Of a stretch of DNA of 64,000 bases, positions 48,341 to 58,997 are shown one piece after another. How positions within the stretch are numbered: position 1 is the first letter of the stretch; each line of letters begins with the position of its first letter. The translations under genes were made by a program, and so were the position numbers. The notes under the pieces were generated by a model. The model saw only the letters and a program-made list of their open reading frames with translations. It made no database searches and had not been told where the DNA came from. The DNA is from Tillandsia leiboldiana (taxonomy: Eukaryota > Streptophyta > Magnoliopsida > Poales > Bromeliaceae): NCBI GenBank assembly GCA_029204045.2, contig CM055067.1, positions 21,712,838-21,776,837 of the forward strand, written 5' to 3'.

Positions 48341-48862
48341 CATCTTGTAGAACACCGGGTTTTGGACGACGCACCGACCTTGCAGGATGGTGTGGTGCGG
48401 AGGAGTTTGCCTTGGATGTGTCCCATTTGTGTTTACAGAGGAGTTCGGGTTGATTTGGATCCCCGCGGAAGCCTCTGCTTGTTTCGGGCTTTGTACGCGT
48501 TAGGTGACTGGTACGGGAAGCGCCGACACCGCTATGGGTTGCAGAAAAATTGGGAAACACTTGGAGCAGGTGTATTTTCAGTTTACAGCGAGGTTCGGGA
48601 GGTTCCGGACTGACGCGGAAGACCCGGAGGCAAAAAGTGAGTCGGAACTGGCAATTTTGGAGCCGGTATTTGATTTGAACACCCCGACTCAACGGTTGAG
48701 CTTTTTGAAGAGAAAAAGCTGTGAGCGCGTGTACTTTTGAATTACAGCGGAGCTCGGGAGGTTCCGGGCAGCGGCGGAGGGCCCGAGGGCAAAAAGTGAG
48801 TTGGAGTTGGGTTTTTTTGGAATTAAGTTAATTAAGTTAATTAATTTTATTTAAAGCTTTGC

Positions 48863-48872
48863 TTTATAAAAA
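48863..48872 (+). promoter_or_regulatory. TATA box of the LARD LTR
   Basis: TTTATAAAAACC followed by a CCTCCCCTCCACC stretch; same in the 3' LTR at 55380-55389. A start of transcription about 30 nt downstream would put the GC-rich and 30-bp arrays in the RNA. Confidence 0.6.
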
Positions 48873-49189
48873 CCCCTCCCCTCCACCTCTGTAGCAAAGG
48901 AAAAGAGAAAGAAAGAAAGAAAAAGGAAAAAGAGAAAAAGAGAGGAAAGGGAAGAAGAAGAAGAAGAGGATGGGTTTGAAGGAAGCAACTCTTGGGCGTT
49001 TTCTTCTCCGAGCGTGGACGGGAGCCGAGCGAGGACCGGCGTGCCGCGAGGAGGTTGGATTTATTTTATTTTATTCTTTTCTCTCTTTTCTTCTCCCCGT
49101 GGGCGGAGCCTTGCGGACTTGTCGTCCGGGTTGTGGCGAGGCTGCGCGAGTCGCGCGCTCGCGTTTTCGGCGGCGCGTGACCGGGGGGG

Positions 49190-49960
49190 CGGCGGCCGTG
49201 CACTGGGGCGCTTGCGCGCTGCGCGCCGGGCTGCCTTGGGGCTGCGCGGCCCTGCAGGCCGCGCGCTGTGCGCGCGGCACTGCAGGGGTGCCGCGCGGGC
49301 AGCCCCTGTGCCGCGCGGCCTGGCAGGCCGCGCGGGGCGCGCGACCCTGCAGGAGTGCCGCGCGGGCAGCCCCTGTGCCGCGCGGCCTTGCAGGCCGCGC
49401 GGGGCGCGCGGCACTGCAAGGTGCCGCGCGGGCGGCCTTGGGGCCGCGCGGCCCTGCAGGCCGCGCGCTGGGCGCGCGGCACTGCAGGGGTGCCGCGCGG
49501 GCATCCCCTGTGCCGCGCGACCTTGCAGGCCGCGCGCTGTGCGCGCGGCACTGCAAGGTGCCGCGCGGGCCTGCGGGCCGCGCCCGTGGGCGCGCGGCCC
49601 TGCAGGGGCCCCGCGCGGGCGGCCCTGAGCCACGCGGGCCTGCGGGCCGCGCCCGTGGGCGCGCGGCCCTGCAGGGGCCCCGCGCGGGCGGCCCTGTGCC
49701 GCGCGGGCCTGCGGGCCGCGCCCGTGGGCGCGCGGCCCTGCAGGGGCCCCGCGCGGGCGGCCCTGTGCCGCGCGGGCCTGCAGGCCGCGCCCGTGGGCGC
49801 GCGGCCCTGCAGGGGCCCCGCGCAGGCGGCCTGGTGCCGCGCGGGCCTGCAGGCCGCGCCCGTGGGCGCGCGGCCCTGCAGGGGCCCCGCGCGGGCGGCC
49901 TTGTGCCGCACGGGCTTGCTGGGCGCCGCGCGGGCGGCTGGGTCAGCGCCGCGCGGCTGG
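49190..49960. repeat. GC-rich array with 69-bp period
   Basis: CGTGGGCGCGCGGCCCTGCA recurs at 49585, 49654, 49723 and 49792, exactly 69 bp apart, and then at 49861; less regular relatives lie upstream. The 3' LTR copy is at about 55708-56478. The period is a multiple of three and the units lack stops, so frames of 190-391 codons open on both strands; they are Ala/Arg/Pro/Gly-only and not credible proteins. Confidence 0.85.
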
Positions 49961-50434
49961 GTTTTTGGGGGCCGTGCAGCTGCACCGCTTTGGCCGCGCA
50001 GGCTGCGACTCGGCGACGCGCCGCGGCGTGAGTGCGCGATGGGTTTTCCGCGCAACGCGCGGCGTTTCCCGTCGCCGGATGGGTTTTTCTCGCCTTTGTG
50101 AGCGCGGTTGTAGCCGCATGTTTTCTGATTCCGGTCCCTCTTCTTGTCTCGCAGTTGTGGCATTGTGTTAGCTTCTCACGTGGCCGGTGGTGCGTGTTTT
50201 GCCGCGTGGAGCTGCGGGATTGCGTCGGGACCTCCGTATGGCGCACGGTTTTCGCGGATTGATCGCAGGTGGGTTGGTTTCTCCCAATGAACTACGGAAT
50301 GCCCTTTACACTTCCGAATGCAAAGGTATCGTATCCTTACTATCAGGTATTTGCGGAACAGTCGTGCAAGTCGAGGGTTGTCGTTTCCGACTTGGACACG
50401 AGTGTTAGTCGCATCGTTAGAGTATACGAGTTGT

Positions 50435-50794
50435 ACTGGCAGAGTTACCAGATGGGTATAAATCACTGGCTGAGTTACCAGATGAGTAGATACCACTGGC
50501 AGAGCTACCAGATGGGTGTAAATCACTGGCTGAGTTACCAGATGAGTAGATACCACTGGCGGAGTTACCAGATGGGTATAAATCACTGGCTGAGTTACCA
50601 GATGAGTAGAAATCACTGGCTGAGTTACCAGATGAGTAGATACCACTGGCGGAGTTACCAGATGGGTATAAATCACTGGCTGAGTTACCAGATGAGTAGA
50701 TACCACTGGCAGAGTTACCAGATGGGTATAAATCACTGGCTGAGTTACCAGATGTGTAGATATCACTGGCTGAGTTACCAGATAGATAGTTATG
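50435..50794. repeat. 30-bp tandem array, 12 units
   Basis: ACTGGCTGAGTTACCAGATG-type units start at 50435 and every 30 bp to 50765. Two forms alternate, giving a 60-bp higher-order unit. Each unit has CTGG...CCAG arms and can form a small hairpin. The matching 3' LTR array is 56953-57312. One plus frame (50269-50823) reads as a decapeptide repeat protein, but the 3' LTR copy is broken by a stop, so I treat it as a by-product. Confidence 0.9.
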
Positions 50795-51035
50795 CCCTGG
50801 CCGAGTCACCAGGTGGTTACTAGAAGGGATTGAGGTGGCCTTCTAGTGTCTTGTAGAGTTCTAGCAGTCCCAGTGCGGGGGCGGAAACTATGGGCGCCTA
50901 AGCCTACAGCATGTTCTTGTTTGATAAGGGCTGTAGGGGGCGCAGACGTTCGTAGTTTCCAGGCCTCCCGTGAGAGAGACTGAGAACTTACTTCCAGCAT
51001 TGCATTGAGACATGTAGCGATAGATTCATTTCCAG

Positions 51036-51036
<1 letters not shown>

Positions 51037-51080
<44 letters not shown>
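51037..51080. repeat. (TATC)n microsatellite in LARD LTR
   Basis: Eleven TATC units; the 3' LTR carries the same at about 57555-57598. Confidence 0.95.
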
Positions 51081-51081
<1 letters not shown>

Positions 51082-51524
51082 GTGTTTTTGTCTCCAGCAG
51101 ACTGAGTGGGTGTACCGTGGGTTTAGCTTTGGTACCCACTGAGATCTGACTGTTGCAGTAGATCTCACACCCGCTGTGATGACAGGTGTTCCTGAGGCGA
51201 CCGTTCCAGGTTTGGCTCGTTCGGAGCTTTCTGACCGAGGTAAGGGCGTGGCTGACTAGCTCCTACCCGAGTCGGTGGTGTCGGTGTTAGTGTCACTTGT
51301 ACTTTTTAGTTTCCGCTTTTGTACTTATGTTTTGGGTGCTAGTGGACTGGTGTACTTGGACTTTTCACCGCTTGGTGTTTCAGCTTCCTTTCAGCTCTGA
51401 TACTTGTTAGCTATAGATCTCTTTTGCAGGTTAGACGCTTCGTCTGTACGGCAGTTTCCGTACAGACGGCGGATCTGTTGGCGAGCCCGGGTCGCAGTTC
51501 GACCCCGGGGCGTGACAGATTAGG

Positions 51525-51537
51525 TGGTATCAGAGCC
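51525..51537 (+). other. Primer-binding site of the LARD (tRNA-Met)
   Basis: TGGTATCAGAGCC, seven bases after the 5' LTR, same spacing as in the related minus-strand element. Confidence 0.85.
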
Positions 51538-51811
51538 TAGGAATATAGGTCGTTGGGGACTTAGAGACCCTAGGCTTTTGGTTGGACAGTGGGAAGACTG
51601 TCGTGTGAGTCGTGACCTTAGCGAGAGTCTTGTCTGAGGGTGTACCTCCCCCTGAGGATTGGGGTGAGTGACCTCGCATGTTATTTCTCTAAAGGTGATT
51701 GTGTTGGCTGCAGACAGCATAATGCTTTAGAAAGGTTAACATGTTTAGGCTTTCGTTTGTTTGGGTCGGGAAAGTCTTGGTCCTAATGTTTTTCTGTTGC
51801 AGTGGTTTTTG

Positions 51812-52580
51812 GATGCTTCAGAGACGCCGTGCAACGGCAAGGGCGTGTTTGACCTGGGATGAGGGGCTCGTAGCGGAAAGCTAAATGGATAGAGCCGAGA
51901 GAGGCTTGAGAGATCCAGGCCCAAGCAGTCCTGGTACTTGAGGCGATACGGCGCCAGGAGGAGAGCATGGAGCGTATGATGCACATGCTTGGACCGAGAG
52001 CATCTCCCGGAGTATCGTCAGTAGTACCTCCGGCCGCGACTTTGGCGATTTCTGTTCCTGATCGCACCATTGATGGTGCGGAAGCAGCGAGAGGTTGTTG
52101 TTAGGTTGTGTACCGCATCCAGTTCCATCCCTTGTAGATTTCGGGACTGAGTTGGAGCCGAGAGAGGCCGAGAACTGGAACGCTGTTATGGAAGATTTGT
52201 TCGAGGATTTGTTCATCCAGGATAAGCATCAGGGCGCTTGGTTATGCACTTTTGCATACGGACGCCAAGAGAGCTGGTGGCGTCGGATTCGTCTTGTTGG
52301 ACCATCGGGAGCGCAGTTGATGTTCTGGGGTGAGTTTCTGTGACGGTTGAGCGATGTACCCCTGGACGCCCAGGATGAGGCTTAGAGGTTGGTTGTGTTC
52401 GAGTGGGAGCTGCATCGAGATGCCTACCTCTTCGTGCATTTTCGGCGAGTGCCGACCTTGGATGCAGTGAGGGTGCATGCTCGATGGATTGACCGAGGAT
52501 CAGTGATCCCGTCCGAGGGAGACGGTGAGCGGGGGACCCGCTTCGGAGAGAGAGCTCCGGCATCGCCGATTTTGCGATAG
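51812..52580 (+). pseudogene. Broken gag-like region of the LARD
   Basis: An ATG at 51812 opens an Arg-rich start of the sort seen in plant gypsy Gag but stops after about 23 codons. Further on, another frame reads a Gln/Glu/Met-rich stretch (near 51920-52000) and then, at about 52140-52310, a piece with the Gag pattern PREAENW..VMEDLFEDLF and ..SWWRRIR. Frame changes and stops interrupt it repeatedly. Consistent with a decayed Ty3/gypsy Gag (Retrotrans_gag) and no pol. Identification is by pattern only. Confidence 0.55.
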
Positions 52581-53107
52581 TCGCGTGATTCGAGGTTGCC
52601 GTGATTCCACCCTCTGGATCAGGGGTCTCAGAGGAGACAGAGACCAGGAAGTTCTCGACAGTGCTCGCTTCAGCAGCAGTGCCAGGATGTGAGTTTCCCT
52701 TCTGCAGGGCCGCGTTCTTCGTCAGGGTTGTGGATCGCGTCTCACCTGGTGTGGTCGTCGGAGTTGGAGCTTGCTTAATGCCAACGCCGCTTGTGCGTTT
52801 CGGTAGAGCAGGGGTACCTTCGTGTGGGCCAGTGTCAGGACTGACAGTTGTGCACTTTTGGATCAGTTTTCAGATCACGTGAAGCACGTGGATGAGTGCT
52901 GCCTGTCCTGCCAGTGCGACGAGGACCTTGGATTGATCATCGAGATGTTAGTCCTACATCAGTGCAGAGGTGTTGATACGAGGTTGGATAGGAATCGGCC
53001 GTCCCAATTTATGCTATCATGGATTGTCGAGAGAGAAGACATTGACCCTCCGTGGACCTGGTCAGGAGGAGGGTATTTTTTTATAGCATGTGATGAGATA
53101 TATGATG

Positions 53108-53225
53108 CCCTGGCTGAGTTACCAGGAGGTTACCTGCCCCTGGCTGAGTTACCAGGAGGTTACTTGCCCCTGGCCGAGTTACCAGGTGGTTGATGCCCCT
53201 GGCCGAGTTACCAGGTGCTTACTAG
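53108..53225. repeat. Four more 30-bp hairpin units in the LARD interior
   Basis: CCCTGGCTGAGTTACCAGGAGGTTAC-type units start near 53110, 53140, 53170 and 53199. They share CTGG.YGAGTTACCAG with the LTR array and have the same 30-bp period, yet lie 2.3 kb away from it. Confidence 0.85.
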
Positions 53226-54690
53226 ATTGGGACTGAGATCGAGACAGTGATTGACGTGGTTCGGGAACCGCGCCAACTTCGACAGCACCTCGTGGAGTAT
53301 CAACCGTGAGACAGGGAGAGCTGTGAGCGCAGTTGTGAGATTTGACGGATCGAGAGGTCTGTGAGACCTAGTACCTCGTCGTGGGGATACGACAGTGAGG
53401 TTCCAGGCAGTTGTTACACAGTGGTGATGTCACGTTGTGGGTACACAACCGTGTGAGTCTTGTAAGGTTCGAACTTGATTAGTCTCACCTTGTGCTTGGG
53501 CAGATGCCTTCGAGTGATTGATATCTTTATGGAACCTTACAGCCAAGGGCTGTGCCTGGATACTGATCCGGAACCAGTAGGGCAGTTTGAGCGGTTTGCG
53601 TGGTCAAGTAGATTGGCTAATGCCCTACTGATTTGAGAACTGTGTTTTTCCCTGTTTCACTGGACGGGTTGGTGGTGTTACCGTCGTGGGTTTTTGCTTA
53701 TCTCCGAGGCGACTTGGAGCTTGAGGGGCTCTTGAGGATGGTGCTACAACTTCTATGGAGGAAGAAGTTGGTTGCCTAGCTTTGAGAGTTGCACTTGGGC
53801 ATCGAAAATTTTGTGGTTAGGCCTTGTGATTCAGCCGCATGAGTGACGGAGGACCCAACGAGGTGAGATACCGTTTGGGCTGGGCCTGGACCCATGTTAA
53901 AGTCAGAGATCAGAAGCTCTTGGACTATGCAAGGCTAGTGTAACTTGCGAGAGGCAAAGCTGAGGAAGATACCAGCATTGATCCGGATATTGCCGTGATA
54001 GTGAGGTCATGGAATTATTCTTGAATCCTCAAACCTTAAGTGCTTGGACACTCAGGAAGTCGGGTCGAGGTAACGCCGGTGGATAGATTTTGCAAGGATG
54101 TATGATTGCTTTATCCCGGCGAGGACATTTTGTTCAGTATGCCCTGTTTAGGCGAGCTGTGTAACCCTGGGAATTGAGTGCCAGAATCGAGAGAAGGTTC
54201 TCGAGGTTGAAAGTTTTCCCCTGCCAAGGGAGGTGATTTATGTTTTGTGGAACAGGAGTTTTGGTGGCCATGAAGCATCAGAGGGGTTTTGCCTTAAGGA
54301 GGCTTGAACTTCGGTTTTTGAGATCTCGAATCGAGGAAAACCACCAGCCGCAGGGCCATGTATAGATTGAGTTATGCGAGGTGTGGATCCTCGATTAGTG
54401 ATCAGGCTGGTTGAAGTCCTTTTGAACCCCGCAAGCCTTGTTTGGCTTTCCCTTCCTTGGTGATGGACGAGGACTGCGTTATCCTCATCGACCGATGCGA
54501 TTCTTGTTGGTGAAACCAAAGAATTTTGCAGTCGAATCATACCTTTGGGGAAGGCTCAGTGCTGTCAGCATGAAGATTGTGAGTGACCACTTGAGAGCCT
54601 TGGACAATTTGTGGATCTCCTATCCCCTTTTGTTTTTGATTTGCCCTCCTATGTATGGATTTAGTTGAGTTTCGAGGACGAAACCCTTTT
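53226..54690 (+). other. LARD interior, no coding capacity recognised
   Basis: Mixed-composition sequence up to TTCGAGGACGAAACCC (near 54671), which in autonomous relatives follows pol. No protease, reverse transcriptase or integrase pattern in any frame. Confidence 0.6.
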
Positions 54691-54703
54691 AAGGGGGGGA
54701 GAG
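54691..54703 (+). other. Polypurine tract of the LARD
   Basis: AAGGGGGGGAGAG directly before the 3' LTR. Confidence 0.85.
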
Positions 54704-57553
54704 TGTAGAACACCGGGTTTTGGACGACGCACCGACCTTGCAGGATGGTGTGGTGCGGAGGAGTTTGCCTTGGATGTGTCCCATTTGTGTTTACAGAGGA
54801 GTTCGGGTTGATTTGGATCCCCGCGGAAGCCTCTGCTTGTTTCGGGCTTTGTACGCGTTAGGTGACTGGTACGGGAAGCGCCGACACCGCTATGGGTTGC
54901 AGAAAAATTGGGAAACACTTGGAGCAGGTGTATTTTCAGTTTACAGCGAGGTTCGGGAGGTTCCGGACTGACGCGGAAGACCCGGAGGCAAAAAGTGAGT
55001 CGGAACTGGCAATTTTGGAGCCGGTATTTGATTTGAGCACCCCGACTCAACGGACGAGCTTTTTGAGGAGAAAAAGCTGTGGACACGCGTACTTTTGATT
55101 TACAGCGAGGTTCGGGAGGTTCCGGACTGACGCGGAAGACACGGAGGCAAAAAGTGAGTCGGAACTGGCAATTTTGGAGCCGGTATTTGATTTGAACACC
55201 CCGACTCAACGGTTGAGCTTTTTGAAGAGAAAAAGCTGTGAGCGCGTGTACTTTTGAATTACAGCGGAGCTCGGGAGGTTCCGGGCAGCGGCGGAGGGCC
55301 CGAGGGCAAAAAGTGAGTTGGAGTTGGGTTTTTTTGGAATTAAGTTAATTAAGTTAATTAATTTTATTTAAAGCTTTGCTTTATAAAAACCCCTCCCCTC
55401 CACCTCTGTAGCAAAGGAAAAGAGAAAGAAAGAAAGAAAAAGGAAAAAGAGAAAAAGAGAGGAAAGGGAAGAAGAAGAAGAAGAGGATGGGTTTGAAGGA
55501 AGCAACTCTTGGGCGTTTTCTTCTCCGAGCGTGGACGGGAGCCGAGCGAGGACCGGCGTGCCGCGAGGAGGTTGGATTTATTTTATTTTATTCTTTTCTC
55601 TCTTTTCTTCTCCCCGTGGGCGGAGCCTTGCGGACTTGTCGTCCGGGTTGTGGCGAGGCTGCGCGAGTCGCGCGCTCGCGTTTTCGGCGGCGCGTGACCG
55701 GGGGGGGCGGCGGCCGTGCACTGGGGCGCTTGCGCGCTGCGCGCCGGGCTGCCTTGGGGCTGCGCGGCCCTGCAGGCCGCGCGCTGTGCGCGCGGCACTG
55801 CAGGGGTGCCGCGCGGGCAGCCCCTGTGCCGCGCGGCCTGGCAGGCCGCGCGGGGCGCGCGACCCTGCAGGAGTGCCGCGCGGGCAGCCCCTGTGCCGCG
55901 CGGCCTTGCAGGCCGCGCGGGGCGCGCGGCACTGCAAGGTGCCGCGCGGGCGGCCTTGGGGCCGCGCGGCCCTGCAGGCCGCGCGCTGGGCGCGCGGCAC
56001 TGCAGGGGTGCCGCGCGGGCATCCCCTGTGCCGCGCGACCTTGCAGGCCGCGCGCTGTGCGCGCGGCACTGCAAGGTGCCGCGCGGGCCTGCGGGCCGCG
56101 CCCGTGGGCGCGCGGCCCTGCAGGGGCCCCGCGCGGGCGGCCCTGAGCCACGCGGGCCTGCGGGCCGCGCCCGTGGGCGCGCGGCCCTGCAGGGGCCCCG
56201 CGCGGGCGGCCCTGTGCCGCGCGGGCCTGCGGGCCGCGCCCGTGGGCGCGCGGCCCTGCAGGGGCCCCGCGCGGGCGGCCCTGTGCCGCGCGGGCCTGCA
56301 GGCCGCGCCCGTGGGCGCGCGGCCCTGCAGGGGCCCCGCGCAGGCGGCCTGGTGCCGCGCGGGCCTGCAGGCCGCGCCCGTGGGCGCGCGGCCCTGCAGG
56401 GGCCCCGCGCGGGCGGCCTTGTGCCGCACGGGCTTGCTGGGCGCCGCGCGGGCGGCTGGGTCAGCGCCGCGCGGCTGGGTTTTTGGGGGCCGTGCAGCTG
56501 CACCGCTTTGGCCGCGCAGGCTGCGACTCGGCGACGCGCCGCGGCGTGAGTGCGCGATGGGTTTTCCGCGCAACGCGCGGCGTTTCCCGTCGCCGGATGG
56601 GTTTTTCTCGCCTTTGTGAGCGCGGTTGTAGCCGCATGTTTTCTGATTCCGGTCCCTCTTCTTGTCTCGCAGTTGTGGCATTGTGTTAGCTTCTCACGTG
56701 GCCGGTGGTGCGTGTTTTGCCGCGTGGAGCTGCGGGATTGCGTCGGGACCTCCGTATGGCGCACGGTTTTCGCGGATTGATCGCAGGTGGGTTGGTTTCT
56801 CCCAATGAACTACGGAATGCCCTTTACACTTCCGAATGCAAAGGTATCGTATCCTTACTATCAGGTATTTGCGGAACAGTCGTGCAAGTCGAGGGTTGTC
56901 GTTTCCGACTTGGACACGAGTGTTAGTCGCATCGTTAGAGTATACGAGTTGTACTGGCAGAGTTACCAGATGGGTATAAATCACTGGCTGAGTTACCAGA
57001 TGAGTAGATACCACTGGCAGAGCTACCAGATGGGTGTAAATCACTGGCTGAGTTACCAGATGAGTAGATACCACTGGCGGAGTTACCAGATGGGTATAAA
57101 TCACTGGCTGAGTTACCAGATGAGTAGAAATCACTGGCTGAGTTACCAGATGAGTAGATACCACTGGCGGAGTTACCAGATGGGTATAAATCACTGGCTG
57201 AGTTACCAGATGAGTAGATACCACTGGCAGAGTTACCAGATGGGTATAAATCACTGGCTGAGTTACCAGATGTGTATATATCACTGACTGAGTTACCAGA
57301 TAGATAGTTATGCCCTGGCCGAGTCACCAGGTGGTTACTAGAAGGGATTGAGGTGGCCTTCTAGTGTCTTGTAGAGTTCTAGCAGTCCCAGTGCGGGGGC
57401 GGAAACTATGGGCGCCTAAGCCTACAGCATGTTCTTGTTTGATAAGGGCTGTAGGGGGCGCAGACGTTCGTAGTTTCCAGGCCTCCCGTGAGAGAGACTG
57501 AGAACTTACTTCCAGCATTGCATTGAGACATGTAGCGATAGATTCATTTCCAG

Positions 57554-57599
<46 letters not shown>

Positions 57600-58035
57600 G
57601 TGTTTTTGTCTCCAGCAGACTGAGTGGGTGTACCGTGGGTTTAGCTTTGGTACCCACTGAGATCTGACTGTTGCAGTAGATCTCACACCCGCTGTGATGA
57701 CAGGTGTTCCTGAGGCGACCGTTCCAGGTTTGGCTCGTTCGGAGCTTTCTGACCGAGGTAAGGGCGTGGCTGACTAGCTCCTACCCGAGTCGGTGGTGTC
57801 GGTGTTAGTGTCACTTGTACTTTTTAGTTTCCGCTTTTGTACTTATGTTTTGGGTGCTAGTGGACTGGTGTACTTGGACTTTTCACCGCTTGGTGTTTCA
57901 GCTTCCTTTCAGCTCTGATACTTGTTAGCTATAGATCTCTTTTGCAGGTTAGACGCTTCGTCTGTACGGCAGTTTCCGTACAGACGGCGGATCTGTTGGC
58001 GAGCCCGGGTCGCAGTTCGACCCCGGGGCGTGACA
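54704..58035 (+). repeat. 3' LTR of the LARD
   Basis: 3,332 bp, 160 bp longer than the 5' LTR because of one extra 159-bp repeat unit and one extra G in a G run. Otherwise the two LTRs differ at only a few bases by eye. Confidence 0.9.
54791..55320. repeat. Diverged 150-160-bp tandem units in LARD U3
   Basis: Unit starts resembling TTACAG.GGAG.TCGGG occur at about 54791, 54940, 55099 and 55258. The middle two are nearly identical; the outer two are diverged. The 5' LTR has one middle unit (48580 region). Confidence 0.75.
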
Positions 58036-58040
58036 CATCT

Positions 58041-58997
58041 AGCCCGATCCGGATCGGCCCCAACTTTTTCTTTAGAAAATTTCAGAGAAATTCAAGAAAA
58101 ACCAGAAAAAGATTGTAAGCACAAATGTGTATCAACTTTAAACAAAAATCGTCGTTTCATACAACAAGAATTAGATTATGCCAAATCTATCAATAATATC
58201 CAAAAATGAAACGAGAATTTACAAGAATTAAATCCCTTAAAGTTGAACACCTTCAATCACATCTAACTTGATCTTATGAGTAATGCCTTTATCAAATCAT
58301 CAATTCAGTAAAGAAAATGAAATACAAAGATCAATAGATGTTTGAAATCCCAAATATAATAGATAATGTATCTAGACAATCTGTTGAAGAGAGTGGCTCT
58401 TTGAGCATCTTTCATTAAAGACCCACCTTATACCAACCTTGAAATTTGACAGAGTCAAGTATTTCAACATGCATTTTACTTAATCAAAAATTTGAACAAC
58501 CATGCTTGGTATACATGTGGTAGCTGCACACAATACTCGGACGACCGAGGTGGTAGCTCTTTCCTCCATGTGGTGGTAGTTTTCACACTCCTCATTGGGA
58601 TGTAACTCTTTCCACATCTTTTGAGCATTTTACCTTTTCTAAGACTCCCCCTCAATTGGCTATCAATTATTTAAGATATAAAGTATTCAACCAAATATTG
58701 ATCTCGATTTCATACTCGACTAAACAGTCAAATAAGATAATGACTATACCAAGAGATCATAGAGAGAGAGAAATTGACTTTGATCACTTTAGAAGATGAT
58801 TTAATTAACATAAATGATCATTGCAACAGTGAAATATTATGATGGCAAAAGCATAATAAATTTCTAAATGTGCGAAAAGATGCAATTAAAGTCAATTATG
58901 ATCTATGCTCAATTAATGTCCTATGAACAAACATAGATAATGAACAAAACAAAAACAAATACAAAACCTATCCTAAGCAAAGATTTCAAAAAGAGGA
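58041..58997 (-). other. Sirevirus A spacer between pol and the downstream ORF, with an extra purine tract
   Basis: Non-coding. On the minus strand AATTGAGGGGGAGTC (about 58643-58655) resembles a polypurine tract but lies before the downstream ORF and not next to an LTR. Multiple purine tracts are a known habit of Sireviruses. The stretch up to 58340 is collinear with element B 43300-43574. Confidence 0.6.

Larger units (their letters stand above)
48346..51517 (+). repeat. 5' LTR of the LARD
   Basis: 3,172 bp. Parts in order: diverged 150-160-bp tandem units in U3, TATA box, purine-rich leader, GC-rich 69-bp array, 30-bp hairpin array, (TATC)n, and a conserved end. It contains several long open frames on both strands that are repeat artefacts. 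Confidence 0.9.
48346..58035 (+). mobile_element. Complete non-autonomous LTR retrotransposon (LARD), gypsy-like
   Basis: 9,690 bp, flanked by the 5-bp duplication CATCT (48341-48345, 58036-58040). LTRs of 3,172 and 3,332 bp, TGTAGAACACC...GGGGCGTGACA, bound a 3.2-kb interior with a tRNA-Met primer site, a broken gag-like region, a TTCGAGGACGAAAC phrase and a polypurine tract, but no pol. The primer-proximal interior and the LTR tail are homologous to the 4289-17927 element, so the two are related subfamilies. The LTRs look nearly identical apart from one 159-bp repeat difference, suggesting recent insertion. It must rely on proteins of a partner element. Confidence 0.9.

Noticed and set aside
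49066..50246. Open frames of 190-391 codons on both strands in GC-rich LTR DNA (also 55531-56764)
   Set aside because: They come from a 69-bp stop-free GC repeat, open in several frames at once, and read only as Ala/Arg/Pro/Gly. Composition artefact.
50435..50794. CRISPR-like regular repeat
   Set aside because: Head-to-tail 30-bp tandem with no spacers, in a plant LTR.
50269..50823. 184-codon plus-strand frame with a decapeptide repeat
   Set aside because: It is produced by the 30-bp tandem array. The minus strand is also open, and the 3' LTR copy is truncated by a stop.
51525..51537. tRNA-Met gene fragments at this and similar sites
   Set aside because: Only 13 bases match and they sit next to LTR ends: primer-binding sites.
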